Shown piece after piece: positions 62,507-64,000 of a stretch of DNA of 64,000 bases; position 1 is the first letter of the stretch, and each line of letters opens with the position of its first letter. The notes beneath the pieces were generated by a model. That model saw only the letters and a list, made by a program, of their open reading frames with translations. It had not been told where the DNA came from and did not search any database. The stretch covers positions 124,001-188,000 of the forward strand of contig NZ_CAJNBJ010000018.1 in the NCBI RefSeq assembly GCF_905220995.1. The letters run 5' to 3'. This DNA comes from Nitrospira defluvii. GTDB lineage: Bacteria; Nitrospirota; Nitrospiria; Nitrospirales; Nitrospiraceae. The position numbers and the translations under genes were made by a program.

Positions 62507-64000
62507 CGGATCATCCCCACTCGCGCGGGGAACACATCGCCTCAGCCTCAGTAATCGGCTCGTTGAGCGGTTCATCCCCACTCGCGCGGGGAACACGTGA
62601 TCCACTCAGGCGAAACGATTTGCAGGTCCGGTTCATCCCCACTCGCGCGGGGAACACGCGATCGCGACGACTGGCGCGAACACGGTCAACGGTTCATCCC
62701 CACTCGCGCGGGGAACACAAGGGCAATATTCTCGGGAATCGCAATATCACCGGTTCATCCCCACTCGCGCGGGGAACACGCCATGAATCCCAAGCACCGC
62801 CAGATCGTCGACGGTTCATCCCCACTCGCGCGGGGAACACGGGGATCTAGTCGGCGTGACACATGACGTCACCGGTTCATCCCCACTCGCGCGGGGAACA
62901 CGGCATACAGTTCATTGATAATGTATGACGAATCGGTTCATCCCCACTCGCGCGGGGAACACTCCAACCGCTCGCGCTGCAGGTCGAGCTGCTCCGGTTC
63001 ATCCCCACTCGCGCGGGGAACACGGCAAGACCTGGCTTGAACTCGCGCATCGCCTCGGTTCATCCCCACTCGCGCGGGGAACACTTCTGTAGACGTTCTT
63101 TACACTCCGAGGTATACGGTTCATCCCCACTCGCGCGGGGAACACATGAAATGGAACGTCTACAGCGGCCCACCCCTCGGTTCATCCCCACTCGCGCGGG
63201 GAACACATCACCGAGATGGTGACGGCGCCGCTGATCGGCGGTTCATCCCCACTCGCGCGGGGAACACGCTCTCCCGTCTCGGGGTCCTGTGCCCATGAGT
63301 CGGTTCATCCCCACTCGCGCGGGGAACACCGCTCCGGCGCTGTCGCATGGGGCGGTCGGGACGGTTCATCCCCACTCGCGCGGGGAACACTCGACCAGGC
63401 TATCACACAGCTGCGGGGGGATCGGTTCATCCCCACTCGCGCGGGGAACACGCACCCATGACGATAGGCAAGAAAGAATGGCGACGGTTCATCCCCACTC
63501 GCGCGGGGAACACACCTTCACCATCGCATCGGTTCGGGTGACCTCCGGTTCATCCCCACTCGCGCGGGGAACACGCCTTCAATCCTGACCTCACCGTGTA
63601 TGTACCTGGTTCATCCCCACTCGCGCGGGGAACACTTGAACACGGCGGCATGGCCGACGATTTGCGGCGGTTCATCCCCACTCGCGCGGGGAACACGCTG
63701 TGCCTCGGTTACGATTTCAGGTTGATGACGGTTCATCCCCACTCGCGCGGGGAACACGAGCGTGGCGTCATCGAGCCCGAGCAGTACCTCGGTTCATCCC
63801 CACTCGCGCGGGGAACACTGGTCGAGCAGGCACATCAGCTGGCGATTCTCCGGTTCATCCCCACTCGCGCGGGGAACACGCAACACGCCGGACGGTCCCA
63901 TAATCCCGCTGGCGGTTCATCCCCACTCGCGCGGGGAACACGCGTCGCGCGGTCGGCGTATCAAGGCGGTGCGCGGTTCATCCCCACTCGCGCGGGGAAC
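62507..64000 (-). CRISPR. Type I-E CRISPR array, 25 repeats visible, continuing beyond window
   Basis: 29-nt repeats whose + strand runs CGGTTCATCCCC then ACTCGCGCGGGGAACAC, starting at 62507 and recurring every 61 nt (62 nt at three places: 63239 to 63301, 63423 to 63485, 63851 to 63913). The 25th repeat (63974) is cut by the window edge after 27 nt. 24 complete spacers, 32 nt apart from three of 33. By analogy to E. coli type I-E the crRNA sense is the minus strand, with handle ATGAACCG, so transcription runs right to left and the leader lies to the right, outside the window. The leftmost repeat has A for T at position 4, as distal repeats often do. No cas gene is present in the window. Confidence 0.97.

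Noticed and set aside
62500-63903. Several open frames with repeated HPHSRGEH, SSPLARGT and FIPTRAGNT strings
   Set aside because: These are translations of the CRISPR repeat in different frames, a well-known annotation artefact.

Overview
The window is a 64 kb piece of a GC-rich, Gram-negative bacterial chromosome. LptD, LpoB/LPP20-type lipoproteins and many lipoprotein signals imply an outer membrane. The gene set (pyruvate phosphate dikinase, two-subunit glycyl-tRNA synthetase, paired DUF507 proteins, AMP-forming acetyl-CoA synthetase, sulfate ABC transporter, many small secreted proteins) looks most like Nitrospira (Nitrospirota). That is inference: no ribosomal RNA or nitrite-oxidation gene is present to prove it.

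Layout. 1-9 kb: start of proC, a HEAT-repeat protein, a repeat-rich gap, a PIN/antitoxin pair, a leftward operon of four envelope lipoproteins (LPP20, LpoB-like, COG3014 TPR, LPP20-like) and a caspase-fold/TPR protein that lacks the catalytic cysteine. 9-24 kb: acs, an IPT/TIG protein, then a long leftward run glyQ-glyS-hyp-ppdK-ribD-esterase-hyp-MFS-35-aa ORF-ribE. 23.7-28.1 kb: Rrf2 regulator and sulfate transporter sbp-cysT-cysW-cysA. 28-35 kb: a lipoprotein, a decayed glycoside hydrolase, an RHS/YD protein, fabI, bcp, two DUF507 genes and small proteins. 35-38.7 kb: exonuclease-like protein, PP2C phosphatase, NTF2-like protein and a copper-monooxygenase-like protein. 39-47.5 kb: a signalling island with a 1,403-aa fusion (receiver, PAS, dead kinase, two PilZ, LuxD-like hydrolase fold, methyltransferase), a GAF histidine kinase, an NtrC-type regulator and a receiver/HD-GYP protein. 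47.5-59.3 kb: leftward housekeeping genes recN, trx, lptD, folC, accD, a metallo-beta-lactamase, a nickel-transporter-like protein and moaA-E-D-C. 59.4-62.3 kb: small proteins, a Tim44-like protein, a MazEF-type module with an operator palindrome and a solitary HicB-like gene. 62.5-64 kb: a type I-E CRISPR array running off the right edge.

The most unusual item is the multidomain protein at 39.1-43.3 kb. It keeps both PilZ cyclic-di-GMP motifs, has lost the kinase phospho-acceptor histidine, and ends in a LuxD-like fold without its catalytic serine plus an apparently intact SAM methyltransferase. With the kinase, sigma54-type regulator and HD-GYP protein downstream it suggests a cyclic-di-GMP-linked output pathway. 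Other points of note are a dispersed inverted repeat whose end supplies the TAG stop codon of three genes, the cysteine-less caspase homologue, a MoaD with a residue after its terminal glycines, and recurrent TTGACA/TAGCYT promoters. All coordinates, motifs and starts were read by eye; family assignments come from remembered motifs, not from searches.
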